From Tetrastigma voinierianum (taxonomy: Eukaryota; Streptophyta; Magnoliopsida; Vitales; Vitaceae): 64,000 nt of DNA. The position numbers and the translations under genes are program-made. Positions 1-10,694 of the stretch are shown here, piece after piece. How positions within the stretch are numbered: position 1 is the stretch's first letter; each line of letters opens with the position of its first letter. The notes under the pieces are model-generated. The model did not search any database and had not been told where the DNA came from. It saw nothing but the letters and a program-made list of their open reading frames with translations. The stretch spans positions 186,001-250,000 of the forward strand of contig JAEQBH010002189.1 in the NCBI GenBank assembly GCA_016808115.1. The letters run 5' to 3'.

Positions 1-1752
1 GTGCACAGGATAACGAATCATCGGCGCGGTCCCGTTGGGCTCTGAGGAGCTAGTATAAAAAAGTTTTATAACACTTGATACGGTCCCGAGTACATTGGTA
101 GTTGTAAAAAATCAATTCATGTGACCACTACCAATCTTGTCCCGTTGGGCTCTGGATCGGAGTGACACATCATTACGTTCGAGCGTGAAATGCTTTGCTC
201 ATTTGACCTTATTGGTATACGATCTATCCTTAACTTTCGAATTTTAGCAGTTATCTTCTATTAAGGGTATTCAAATCATTCATAGCAAAATACAATGTAG
301 TATATACATCTTTATACAAATAATTCATTTTCCAATACTCATGCAATTTTTTATATGCAAATCATTTCACAATTATTTGCTTTAAATCAATTAAAACACT
401 TCAATTCATTTCACAATCAGTTATATCAAATCAATTTAAAACAAATAAATATGCAATTTATCGCAATTCATTTCAATAAATCCACTTATTTCATAATCCT
501 TCAAACATTTTAGAAATAGAGAGAGAGAAGTGGAGAACAAACTCCAAAATGGAAACAAAAGAGAGAGTCAAAGAAAAAACCAAAAATCTTGTTGCACTTT
601 GATTCCAATCCTCGAAATCTTGATCAATTCGGGTTTTCCTCCTCGTCAGCCCCTATTCTAATACAATTAACAATCATATTATTAGTCGGGTATTCTAGGA
701 GTTCTATTTAGGTTTACTTTTACCCGACTCCCTTCCGGTACATTGTTCCTTTCATTTTTTTTTTTCTCATTTCCTCATCCTTAGACATTTGCCCATCATT
801 CTATTGTAATGAGGGCAGAAACGGTGTTTGCCCGATTCACCAGAATCCTTAGAGCCAGCGAATTCATATAACTTGTATACTTGTACGAACCCTTTCATTC
901 ACTTATTAGGGTCCTCATTAGTCCAATGGATGATGGTTAGAATTAACGGAAAAGAAGAATCAAAACATGACTTGCAGGTACTCCTAGGCGGAGGGGTTCG
1001 CTTAGGCGAAGCATGCTACGCCTAGTCAGATCAGAACAATCGGAATTTCGCCCTACCCTAGGCGTAGACGTGTCTGGCTGATGCAAAAATTGACCATTTT
1101 TGGCCATTTTCACTGGAAATCTTACCCAATACAACTCCAAAATGAGTTACAACCTTCAAAACACTTTTATATCACATTTGAGGTTTTATTAAACCTAAAC
1201 ACAAGTAGAAAGGGGGTTAGGGTTTGGTTTTTCTTACCTTAAACCTTGATTTTCGTTCCCTTCTTCTTCCTCCTCCTTCTTGATCAACCTATCCCTTGAT
1301 TACATGGAGAAAAAAAATCACAATTCCCTCTCTTCTCTCAACTAAGCCCTAGCTTTCTCTCTCTCTCTCTCTAAAAGTAAGAAATGCCCCATTTTAAGAC
1401 CAGATTTGGTCTTATACCTTAAGTCTTCATAAGGCCTTGTTTAGCTAGCTCATTAAATGGGCCTTATCTTTTTTTTTTTCTTCTCATATTAACTCTTCAT
1501 TTCACTTTCATTTTCACTTCGTTTCATTTCATTCTCATTTTAACCTTTACACTCCTCATTTATGACCCTTAGGTCCTCATTTGACCTTTTTTACCAAATT
1601 TATTTGGCTCATGTTAAATTTTTGAGGGTATTTTTTTATTTTATTTTTATCATTTTTCGTTTTTAGCCATTTAAACGTCGGAAAAATATAATTTAATTTA
1701 TTTTACACCCTAAACATGTTATAAAATGTTAAGATATTTTCAGGGCGTTACA
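1..1752 (-). mobile_element. LTR-A copy, reverse orientation, cut by the window edge
   Basis: The right end reads GGGCGTTACA and its reverse complement begins TGTAACGCCC. This is the same terminus as LTR-A copies ending at 42491 and starting at 51678 and 54743. Bases 1-180 hold short repeats containing CCCGTTGGGCTCTG, matching the variable tandem-repeat zone of other LTR-A copies. Inverted words CTACGCCTAG (1016-1025) and CTAGGCGTAG (1058-1067) lie about 0.7 kb from the LTR start. It directly abuts Tat pol sequence at 1753, so it was probably inserted there. The other end and its target duplication lie outside the window. No coding sequence identifies its lineage; 2.4-2.8 kb LTRs suit chromoviruses such as Tekay, but that is inference. 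Confidence 0.75.
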
Positions 1753-1935
1753 CATCTCCCCCACTGTGACACAGCACCGACTCAATCTGCAAAAAAGATG
1801 CAAACCAATATGATTGAAGTTGAGATGTTTCCATCCCCTTCTATGCGAAGTAATTGAGGAGGAAGTTGACAAGCTACTTACGAAAGGTTTTATCAGAGAG
1901 ATCCAATACCCCAAATGGCTCGCCAATGTCGTAGT
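1753..1935 (+). pseudogene. Tat-type Ty3/gypsy pol fragment, start of reverse transcriptase
   Basis: One frame, with a single stop, translates to the conserved entry into a plant gypsy RT: EEEVDKLLTKGFIRE followed by PKWLANVV. That wording is typical of the Tat lineage. The upstream protease and gag are missing, replaced by LTR-A at 1752. The frame stops at 1935, where a CACTA transposon is inserted, and resumes after 6909 with the next RT block. It is a dead fragment of a retrotransposon polyprotein. Confidence 0.8.
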
Positions 1936-2220
1936 CACTACAAGAAAATTGACATTCGTTGACAGTTTTTCCCCATCAAGATAAGGTATATTTGTCAAGG
2001 TAACTTAGTCTTCATATATGTCATCTATGCCAGTGTCAAGAAAGGTTTAAAAATAGCTTGACATATGCATATGTTAAGGTTGTCTCTATTTCTATCGATG
2101 ATAAAATTTTATGAAATTCCTCATATGTCAAGATTGCTTGATTTGATGTCAAGGTTACCTTATTCTTCTATTATGGTTACTCCAATAAATGTCAAGGTTG
2201 AGTATCAAATATGTCAATAA
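1936..2220. repeat. CACTA 5' terminal inverted repeat and subterminal repeats
   Basis: The terminal CACTACAAGAAAA motif is followed by at least six variants of TATGTCAAGGTT or its complement (for example near 1996, 2060, 2128, 2148, 2190). Such arrays are typical transposase-binding subterminal regions in CACTA elements. Confidence 0.8.
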
Positions 2221-2452
2221 TAGTTTTTTTTTTTTTGTAAATTATAATTGTCTCACATTAGTATCATATATCATAATTTCCATTTTATCTATCAAGATTT
2301 CCTATGCAATTAATAATATTTTATTATAGTCCAATTTTAATTTTAAAATGAACAAGATAGCATATGAAACCTGTTTCCATATTAAATTTGGTTCCTATTA
2401 CACTGTAATAACAATAAAGTGCTCCAACAATCTAAATAAACTTTATTAGATG

Positions 2453-2453
<1 letters not shown>

Positions 2454-2497
<44 letters not shown>
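2454..2497. repeat. (TA)n microsatellite
   Basis: An uninterrupted AT dinucleotide run of about 44 bp inside the CACTA element. Confidence 0.95.
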
Positions 2498-2501
<4 letters not shown>

Positions 2502-2803
2502 TATACAAACACATTATCAAAACATTCATCAAATTTTAGATACAAACTAAAATAGAAAAACACAACATAACATTATATTCAGATGAGGTGATTCTTTGTT
2601 TCTTCATCATCTTTTTGTTTGCCATATATCTTAGGCACCTAATAGAATAGACACAATAATAGAAGTAAGCAACAAATACAAAAAAACTAAAACATATTTT
2701 TCCCAACCCCTTTAATATCACAAAGATAAATATTCAACGCCACATATCAATTAAATTCAGATGCATATGATTTGGATAAGATTAACAAAGGCAAAATCCA
2801 AGC

Positions 2804-3216
2804 TTCTTTTTATGGCCATGACAATACATAATTTCTTATAGTTTTTATAAATCTTTTAGAATATTTCTCTAAATCTTTTGGATTTTTAAGTTGATATATT
2901 AATCATAATTAATATTTAAAATTACTTAATTTATTAAATAATATAATAATATCACTAACTACTTCTAATGAAATTCAATAGTTTTTTCTTATAATTATTA
3001 TAAAGCGTAGTTCTTTTTATGGTCAAGACAATACATAATTTCTTTTAGTTTTTATAAATCTTTTGGAAAATTTCTCTAAATCTTTAGTTTAATTTTGATA
3101 TATTAATGTCGCATTAATGTTTAAAATTACTTAATTTATTAAATAATATAATAATATCAATAACTACTTCTAAATTAAATTCAATAGTTTTTTCTTATAA
3201 TTATTATAAAGAGTAG
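2804..3216. repeat. Tandem duplication, about 207-bp unit, two copies
   Basis: The first copy begins TTCTTTTTATGGCCATGAC at 2804 and the second TTCTTTTTATGGTCAAGAC at 3011. They stay highly similar to the shared end TTATAATTATTATAAAG. The duplication is inside the CACTA interior and non-coding. Confidence 0.88.
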
Positions 3217-3945
3217 GTCTTTTACTAACATCCTTAAAATATAATTATTATATTTCTATACTCTTCTCATTCTCAAACTATTAAAAGTATCAAGAAACCT
3301 CAAGGTTATCATCTTTGTTTACAAGTAGATTATTGTTTAGTTAAAACTTAATTTACCCTATGAATGAGAAATATAAAAAACTATAAATTGAATAGAAATA
3401 TTTTGCATGGTTATAACACATCAACTCATTCTAGTTTGTTGAGTTGCATCCAAGAGTGGAATGGTGAGAAAGATTTTGTTTATGGTCATTCCACACTTTT
3501 GGGGAATAATTCATACCTTTTCTAGAACTACTATAGATTTTTGTTGCATAAGAAGAATATCCATAGTGATGCCACCTATTTGAAGCCCAATATTTGACCC
3601 TTTTATTGCTACCTAAAAAGAATGTCCATCGTGATGCCTCTTGCTTTCTATGACAAGATGAAGAAAAGAAACCCTCATTTATTTCATTTGAAATGTGTGT
3701 ACCCACCCTTTCAAAGGATAACAGATAAATCATACAATAGGTCATTCCGACCTTTTTCCAATTAATGCATATCTTCCTTAAAATTGATGTTTATATTATG
3801 TAAATATTCATGCAATAGACTAAAATGCAAAGCAATCAAAAGCATGAAAAAAAAAGAGACCTAAAGACATTGATCCTATAGTAGTGGTAATAAATTAGAA
3901 TAAAACATATTCCTAAAAGCCTAAAAACCATGTTATTTTGGCATA

Positions 3946-3947
<2 letters not shown>

Positions 3948-4016
<69 letters not shown>
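3948..4016. repeat. (TA)n microsatellite
   Basis: A pure TA run of about 69 bp. The Tyr-Ile open frames across it are artefacts. Confidence 0.95.
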
Positions 4017-4018
<2 letters not shown>

Positions 4019-5177
4019 GGGTAAAAGCAAAGCATATCAAGCCACCAAAAAGAACCATGGGAAACCCTAAAGTATACGGGAGATATGCACCACCAAGGGA
4101 CATATGATATATATACATATAAACTCAAAAATTAGTGCAAATCTTCACACTCAAGTTATGGATCAACTGAGAATAATTAAACAACTAGTAAACTCATGAT
4201 ATTCAGTATTCAATATGAGTCCTCACAATCCATTAATGCATGGTGTTCTTCATTTCATTGTTTACTTTAAATAATGAGAATCCCATTCCAAGTAAAGAAT
4301 AAACTAGTTATTCCCTAAACACATGCATTATCAAAAGCATCATCATCTTTCATACAATCTTCTTGAACTGGAAAGCAAGTAGAAATTGAAACCAAAATGA
4401 GAAAGCTGGGATTTTGAGGAACGTGCTTATGCTTCTTAGGTGAAAATGACAACTTACCTTAAGGGAAATAAAAGTTAAGCTTTCAAAATATTAAAGGCTC
4501 CCATCAACTTTTTTTTGTAGTATAATTTAAATGGAAGTCTTTGTTTTCTTTGTTCCTAATAAGGCAAAATATGATTTTAGAAATGTTTAAACTTCCTTGT
4601 TTTTCATACATTTTCTAAGAAACCATAGTGTAAAATAAAAAATTCAATAAATTTGTTCTGATTTTTTTTTTCTTTATAAACTTGATAATTGAGTCAAGCA
4701 ATATAGTTAATAATTTCATCAACATAGCTCAATGTCTAACTCCCAGTGACATGACCTTACGATTCTTTGAGAAACTTCCAAAGGAAAAAAACACAAACCC
4801 ATTCAAAGTCTTTGGTTTGTCTTGGACTCATAAATCGATCCAAACCCTCCACCCAACCACTTTCTTTTCCTCATTCATTCTAGATCTAGAGAGTATTATG
4901 AAATCCAAACATTCCTCATGTACATGTCCAAGCACACACAGTACCAAACTTAAATCATAAAATGCAATCCCTCAAAATCACCTCAGATTAAAGAAAATTG
5001 TCTATTCCATTTCAAACCCTAGATCAAGGCTAAGTAGAGAAAGCCAATCCAAATCATCTTTCATGAATCAAACACCCATCGTAAAATTAAACCCTCAAGT
5101 TTGTATAACATTTTCTTAATAAACAGTAAAAAAAATTAATTACTCATATCAAAGCTCTCATTTTAATCAAAATTTAC

Positions 5178-5510
5178 CTTTCTTTCAATGTGGCTGCAAA
5201 AATAAAAAATTAAAACCAACCAAATCTTGGATTTCCAAAGCGCACAAAACTAATCAGATGTTGGTTTTTCTTTTTTTTTTTTCTCTCATTTTCCCCTCAA
5301 TTTTCTCAGCAACCAAACATCAAATCAAACACTTACGTGATATTTTGTTGTTAACATGATCGAGGAATGGTGGCCCCTCCATCTACATGAGCTTGCATTG
5401 GTGGTGCGAAACTGATTCTTGGTAGATATGAGGCGATGATGAAGGAAGCGGTAATCCCGGAGGCCGACGGCGTGGGTCAGCTAACGGAAGGAGTTGCACA
5501 GGCATGGTTT
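5178..5510 (-). pseudogene. Possible captured host-gene fragment with intron-exon structure in the CACTA element
   Basis: On the minus strand a relatively GC-rich stretch with an ATG near 5505 runs down to 5337, followed by a strong plant splice donor GTAAGTG. The next about 140 bases are T/A-rich and intron-like, and end in TTTTTGCAG at 5194. A 16-nt exon-like block (5178-5193) follows, ending in another donor, GTAAATTT. The frame after the ATG contains a stop, so no product is predicted. Upstream, 5520-5800 resembles a GC-enriched 5' untranslated or promoter-like region. CACTA elements are known to pick up gene pieces; the parent gene is not recognisable by eye. Confidence 0.4.
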
Positions 5511-6269
5511 TGAACTAGTAAGTTTGGAAATTGTTCAAAATCGTCAAATCACAGTAGAACTCTGACTACCCTTTACATTCCCACCCCTTGTCACACACCT
5601 TCTTTTCCTTCCCCATCTTCACAATGTGCCCAGCCAGTCTCCCTCCGCCCTGTCACAGCCACAATCGCCGCTCGCCATTACCAACCCTACCCAAACGGTG
5701 CGCTCAACCATGTTGAAGAAGATAGGATGAGCGAGCTTAGAGTGAGAGATTCGTGGTGAGAAGAAAGAGAAAAGGTGAATTCTTTTTATGTTCTGTATTT
5801 GCTTTATATCGTGGGTTTTTTTTTAGGTTTTAGCAGCCTTGGTTATGGCACACTGTTAAACCTCGTGCTACTTTGGGTATGATCTAGAATGTGATTAGTA
5901 ATTGAACGACTGATGTGGGGTTTAGTTGGGGAATGTGTTCGAGACTTAAGAGATAACAGACTGAAATTCATGGAGCACGGAAGGAAACTTTCGGGAAAGG
6001 GCTGCCCCCACCAACACCTTAAAGTGGGCATGATTTCGTGTTGACAATATGTTATAATATTGTTTCTTTTAAGAAAAGTTAAAAAAGAAAAATATGTAAA
6101 TAAAAAACTATAAGTTAAATAAAAAATGATTTTTTTATTATATTATCTTGTTTAACTTTCCATATTTGCACTTTTGTAAATCTTTTTTTTTTTTTTTTTA
6201 CATCTAAGCACAAAAAAAATGTTTAGTTTCAATCTTCGATCATATAAATTACATTTTGAAAAAAATGAA

Positions 6270-6270
6270 G

Positions 6271-6317
<47 letters not shown>

Positions 6318-6318
6318 T
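6270..6318. repeat. (TA)n microsatellite
   Basis: TA dinucleotide run with one interruption inside the CACTA element. Confidence 0.92.
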
Positions 6319-6734
6319 ATGTGACGTCGATCATGTACAGCAAATGGTAGAATATTTCTGGATTTCAAGGCCATAGGGGAGGGATGGGGATAATTTACTA
6401 CCTTAAAAAAATATAATAAAAAAGATATTATTTTTTTAAATAAAAAGGATTAATAATAGAATTTTTTTGGAATTTAAGTAAAATATATTTGAAAATCATC
6501 AAATATGAAATACTTGTAAAAAAACAAAAAGTAAAGTGTATTAAAGAAACATCTTGAAATTTTTTTTGTGCTATTTTATTTATTTCTTAAAGTCAAATAT
6601 AATGAACATTAAAAGATAGAGTTAAATTTTTATTTTTAAAAAATATTTTAAATTATTAAAAAGAGAAAATTTTAGATTATAAAATGGAGTTTTGTTTTAC
6701 AAAACATCATTTAAGGGTATTCTTCAAACCAATA

Positions 6735-6906
6735 ATAATTAAAATCAACCTTGACCTAAAAAAATATGTCATGCTACTAACATATGTTAAGGTAGCTTTT
6801 AAAAGGTCCATATAAGTTAAGATTGCTTAAATTAATGACCTACAACAACATATATTAACTTAAGTCAATAAGTTATATGTTAACGAATGCCTTTTTTGTA
6901 GTAGTG
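6735..6906. repeat. CACTA 3' terminal inverted repeat and subterminal repeats
   Basis: The mirror region to the 5' end: CAACCTTGACC, ATATGTTAAGGTAG, TAAGTTAAGATTG and related words lead into the terminal repeat ending GTAGTAGTG at 6906. Confidence 0.78.
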
Positions 6907-8090
6907 AGTTCTCCCCAAGAAAAACGAAACATGGCGTGTTTGTGTTGATTACTTTGACCTCAATGACGCCTACCCAAAAGATATATTCCCCCTTCCTTTG
7001 ATCGATTAGATAGTGGAAGCCATCGCCGGGCATGAACTGTTATCTTTCTTAGACACCTATATAATTAGATTCCTATGTCCCCACACACGACTCGCTAACC
7101 GGCCTTCATAACACCAACGGGGATCTACTGCTACAACATCATGCCCTTTGGCCTTAAGAATGTCCAGGCAACATACCAACACATGATGTCTTGCATGTTC
7201 GAGCCCCTACTAGGAAAGTCAAACGGAAGTATATATAGATGATATGCTGGTCAAATCACAATCTTGCGGAGAACATTTGGCCCACTTGTGTGAATCTTTT
7301 TCACTCATGAGACTACACCACATGCGGCAAATGCTTCGAGATTGAATCTGGGAAGTTCCTCGGATTTTTGGTCAGCAAAAAGGGAATAGAAATGACTTCT
7401 GAGCAATCCACAATATTCCTCCAAATGTAACCTCCTAAGAATAGGAAGCAAATAAAATCTCTTACAGGAAAGTTGGCAGCGTTAAACGGGTTCATCTCTA
7501 GATACTCAGACCATCTGTCCATTCTTCAAGGCTTTGAAAGGTACAAATATTGCCAAGCTATCAAAGATTACCTTGCCTCCCCTTTAATTCTATTCTAGCC
7601 CGTGGAAGGAAAAGAGCCCTATCTCTACCTAGTAGCCTCGGCAGCGGCAGTGAGCGCAACCCTGGTAAGGGCAGGCGTCGATGGCAAACAAAAACTCGTA
7701 TACTTTGTGAGTAAAATGTTAATAGATGCCGAGATCCGATACATGACTTCTAACGAATCGCGTTGGCACTCAAAATGGTAGTTAAAAAACTACGCCCTTC
7801 CTTTCAAGCTCACACCATATTTGTCTTAACAAGCTACCCAATCATAGCCATACTACACAAGCCAAATGCATCAGAAGACTCTTGAATTAGGATGTCGAGT
7901 TGAGCCAATCCAACATCTTATATTGCCAGAGATTCGCTATTAAGGGTCAGGTTTTAGCCGAGTTCATTATTGAAATGTCGAACATGCCTAAAGATAACAT
8001 TCGTGAACCATCATGGATACTAGAAACTGACGGTTCCTCCGAAGCAATCGAGGGAGGAGCAAGAATTGTAGTCTCCAAAGGGTTTCCCAT
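6907..8090 (+). pseudogene. Tat-type pol: reverse transcriptase to RNase H
   Basis: This continues the RT cut at 1935. Readable blocks in order are VDYFDLNDAYPKD, FPLP, AGHELLSF, PTGIYCYNIMPFGLKN, the catalytic YIDD (7232-7243) in EVYIDDMLVKS, then connection and RNase H sequence with GQVLAEFI and WILETDGSS (about 7940-8040). The first catalytic Asp of RNase H lies in ETDGSS. Several frameshifts and stops make it non-functional. The RT/RNase H wording fits the plant Tat lineage (Ty3/gypsy, non-chromovirus). A solo LTR splits RNase H at 8090 and the frame resumes at 10695. Confidence 0.87.
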
Positions 8091-8305
8091 TGTAAAAGCC
8101 GTGAAATTTTTAAATTTAAAATTTTTAGATAAAAAGGGGGGCAAAACGGTAGTTTACCGGAATAGTCCAAAGAAAAGTTGGGATTTTTCTAGATCTCGGA
8201 TGATAAAGCAGTTCATCGTTGGAATGTCAAGTGAAATTAGCTGATCCAAATTTCGTTGAATTCGGAGATAGTCGAATTTCCGTATTTCGAGAAAAGCAGC
8301 GTGTC

Positions 8306-8500
8306 GGCGACACATGGCGAGCCATGTGGATGACACATGGCAAACCATGTGGTGACACTTGTAAGCCATGTGGTGACTACATGGCAAGCCATGGTGACAC
8401 ATAACCAGAAGCCATGTGTCACAAATGCATGGCAAGAGCATGCATGTGACATGGCAAGCCATGTGTGTGACACATGGCATGCCATCAATCAGCATGCATA
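8306..8500 (+). promoter_or_regulatory. CATGGC-rich palindromic repeat array upstream of a TATA box
   Basis: At least six variants of ACATGGCaaGCCATGTG occur in under 180 bp (for example 8310, 8333, 8380, 8450, 8469), each a 7-bp inverted repeat around a 2-bp centre. Two RY-type GCATGCAT motifs are interspersed (8438-8445 and 8492-8499). The array ends about 15 bp before the TATA box, the position expected of a U3 enhancer. B3-factor binding to RY motifs is known in plants; use here is inference. Confidence 0.6.
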
Positions 8501-8513
8501 TTTCTTGCCGTGC

Positions 8514-8523
8514 CTATATAAGG
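8514..8523 (+). promoter_or_regulatory. Probable LTR TATA box
   Basis: CTATATAAGG lies about 420 bp into the solo LTR, just before the purine-rich leader. This is a good match to a plant core promoter. Confidence 0.65.
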
Positions 8524-8565
8524 AACTCACATGGGCTGTTGGTAGGAGCAAGGGAGGCTCAAACC

Positions 8566-8757
8566 AGTCAATGGGACGGCAAGGAGAGAGAAGGAAGGAA
8601 GGGAAGGGGAGGAAGGAGGAGGAAGGAGAGAGAAAGGGAGGAAAGGAAAGGAGGAGGAGGAAAGGAAAGGAGGAGAAATGAAAGAAGAAAAGAGAAGGAA
8701 AGGGGGGAGGAAGAGAGGAGGAAAAAGAAAGAGGAAGAGGAAGAGTGTTGTGCGTGA
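8566..8757 (+). repeat. Polypurine (GA-rich) leader tract
   Basis: About 190 bp almost free of pyrimidines on the plus strand. Comparable GA-rich tracts occur at similar places in LTR-A copies (14760-14835 and about 55090-55145), so the tract looks like a shared structural part of these LTRs. Lys/Arg/Glu-rich open frames across it are not taken as genes. Confidence 0.7.
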
Positions 8758-10694
8758 GCGAGACCCGGACGGCAAGAACCGAGGCTGCTACAAGAGGTAG
8801 GTTTCCTCCTACTCTGGTTATTTTACGCCTAGGGGCCGTGTAATGGCCTAAGGGTTTCGTCCGATTTTCGGGCGAATTTGGATGTTGTGTGGTTTGTTTG
8901 TGATTGTGTGATGGTCAAAGACCAGTTTTACGGGGTTTCGGGACTGTCCAAGACCGAACACTGTGTTCTGGGATGACAAAATCCCGAGCAGAATGGCAAA
9001 CGGGGGTGTGCCCAAATTTCCGCACACCCTTGTGAATCGGCCGTGTCAACTTTGGACGACCATAACTCTACGTCGAACTCAGTTCGCGGCGTTCTTGGAC
9101 TCTACGGAAAGATGCGTTGAGTCTAGAGAATTTAATAAGATAAAGTTCTCATCAAAATATATTGAACATTGGGCTGGGTCACGGATAGTTGAGGAGTAGT
9201 TCGTTTGGTTTCCCGAACACATTTTGAACTTAGGTTTATGTCGAAATGCTTGGGACTACATATGGCCTGAGCAGAGAATTGTGTGTTGGATGTTTGTGTG
9301 GGTGTTACAAAAAGCTGGACTTTACGGACTAGAGTCAGTTATTCAACAGGCCAAGCATGGCCGGATTTATGGCCAGGAATGACTAATGTGTGTTATTGCC
9401 TTGAATTCAATGACATGCTGAACATGTGAAATTATGTGATAAAGATGGAAATAATTATATGCATTGGGTTGTATGATTGACATACTATGTCTCGGCCCAA
9501 GAACATGAATTATGGCATTACTTGCCTAAGTAATGGTTGAAATTATTTTAATACATGCTTGAATGATGTGTTGACATGAATAAACTAAATGATAGAAAAG
9601 ATGTAGTGCATGCTTATGTGATGTATTGATTTGAATATGTGGAATATTAACATGACTGCATGTATGTTAAATATATGAAATGTTGTGTGCATTAGACATG
9701 AGTGTTCATAGCACACACATAGTGTATGGTGTAGAATGTCCATGTAGAGGTCTTCATACAGTGGTCATGGGTTTGAGTGCAGTGGCACAAATTGCATTGC
9801 ATTGGTGTGCGGTAACACCACATTACATGAAAGTGTGTTCATGGTATTGATTTAGTAACTAGATTTGGTGTTGAATCGTGGGCTTGGGGCGGACGAGAAT
9901 CGATTGGAGTTCAGCGGTGTTAGCGAATGGAAAATAAATGTGTCGGCGTAGCAAGTAGGGGATAGTCACCTCAGGGTGAGAAAACACAGAAGGCACAGTT
10001 TAGACAAACGTATCCATCGGTGAAAGCACGAAAAATAACCGGTGTAGCAGAAGACCAGCGGTGAGACCAGAAAGTTAATTACTTGAACCACGAAATAATT
10101 AAATAAATATCGCAGACTCACGGGTTGGCCAGGATGGGAATTCGGAATTGACTCGGTATTGATTCCCATTAGCACTTGCATTGGGTAGTGGGTCAAAGGT
10201 TGACTGGTGCCAGGGCATGTAAGTGTCGTCTCATACATGCATGTAGATTTTCCATGATGGGACAACATGTATGCCTTGGATTGGTTGTTGGTTTTGAGGC
10301 GTGAAATGATCGCTTGCCGCCGTGCACCTAGGTGGGGAATAGCCCTTGTAGGATTTATCTCTCGGCGTTCGCTCCGTCGTGGAACCCCTTCCAGTACGGA
10401 GACAAATCTGGTGACAGCGCTCCTTAGAGGCTAGGATTATGAAGCGGGCCGGATTGTGGCCTTGATTCTTGTTTTATGTATATATTAGAATGAACTAGTT
10501 TTAATATATGTTTTGTATTAAGAGTGATGTAATAAATCTTGGATGTATAGAAATGTATGGTCTTGTAACCGTATGGATGAGTATGGATGATGGGCCACTA
10601 TTGGTTCATTTTATAAGTATAGGTCTCATGATGCAGACACAGGTCCGATAGGTTGACGGTGGTCAACGGGATTCCTCAGTTTTAGGGTGTCACA

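Larger units (their letters stand above)
1936..6906. mobile_element. CACTA (EnSpm-like) DNA transposon, probably non-autonomous
   Basis: The element begins CACTACAAGAAAATTGACAT and ends with the reverse complement of CACTACTACAAAAAAGGCAT; both termini continue into ATTCGTT-AACA-type sequence. It is flanked by 3-bp duplications AGT (1933-1935 and 6907-6909), the length expected of CACTA elements. Joining the flanks restores the Tat RT frame. Subterminal zones carry many ATGTCAAGGTTG-like repeats in both orientations (about 1995-2220 and 6740-6890). I see no convincing transposase, so mobilisation in trans is likely. The interior is AT-rich with microsatellites, a 207-bp tandem duplication and a piece that looks like captured host gene sequence. 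Confidence 0.92.
8091..10694 (+). mobile_element. Solo LTR (LTR-E), 2.6 kb, inserted in RNase H
   Basis: It starts TGTAAAAGCCGTG and ends GGGTGTCACA. The flanks share CCAT (8087-8090 and 10695-10698), probably a 5-bp duplication with one base lost. Removing it restores FPI-AEQLSF of the Tat RNase H frame. In order it holds a CATGGC repeat array, a TATA box (8514-8523), a 190-bp purine-rich leader, an inverted word GGGTGTGC/GCACACCC (9004-9029), and degenerate repeats around 9690-9840. It shares CACCTAGGTGGG near its 3' part with the LTR-A copy at 54743, so it may be a related family. Confidence 0.88.

Noticed and set aside
3431..3745. 104-codon minus-strand frame inside the CACTA element as a transposase fragment
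   Set aside because: No transposase motif is seen and two imperfect sub-repeats explain part of the frame.
3836..4128. Several Tyr-Ile repeat open frames
   Set aside because: Pure translations of a TA microsatellite.
8416..8757. Two overlapping 113-114-codon open frames rich in Lys, Arg and Glu
   Set aside because: They are translations of the GA-rich LTR leader and the CATGGC repeats; composition alone keeps the frames open.
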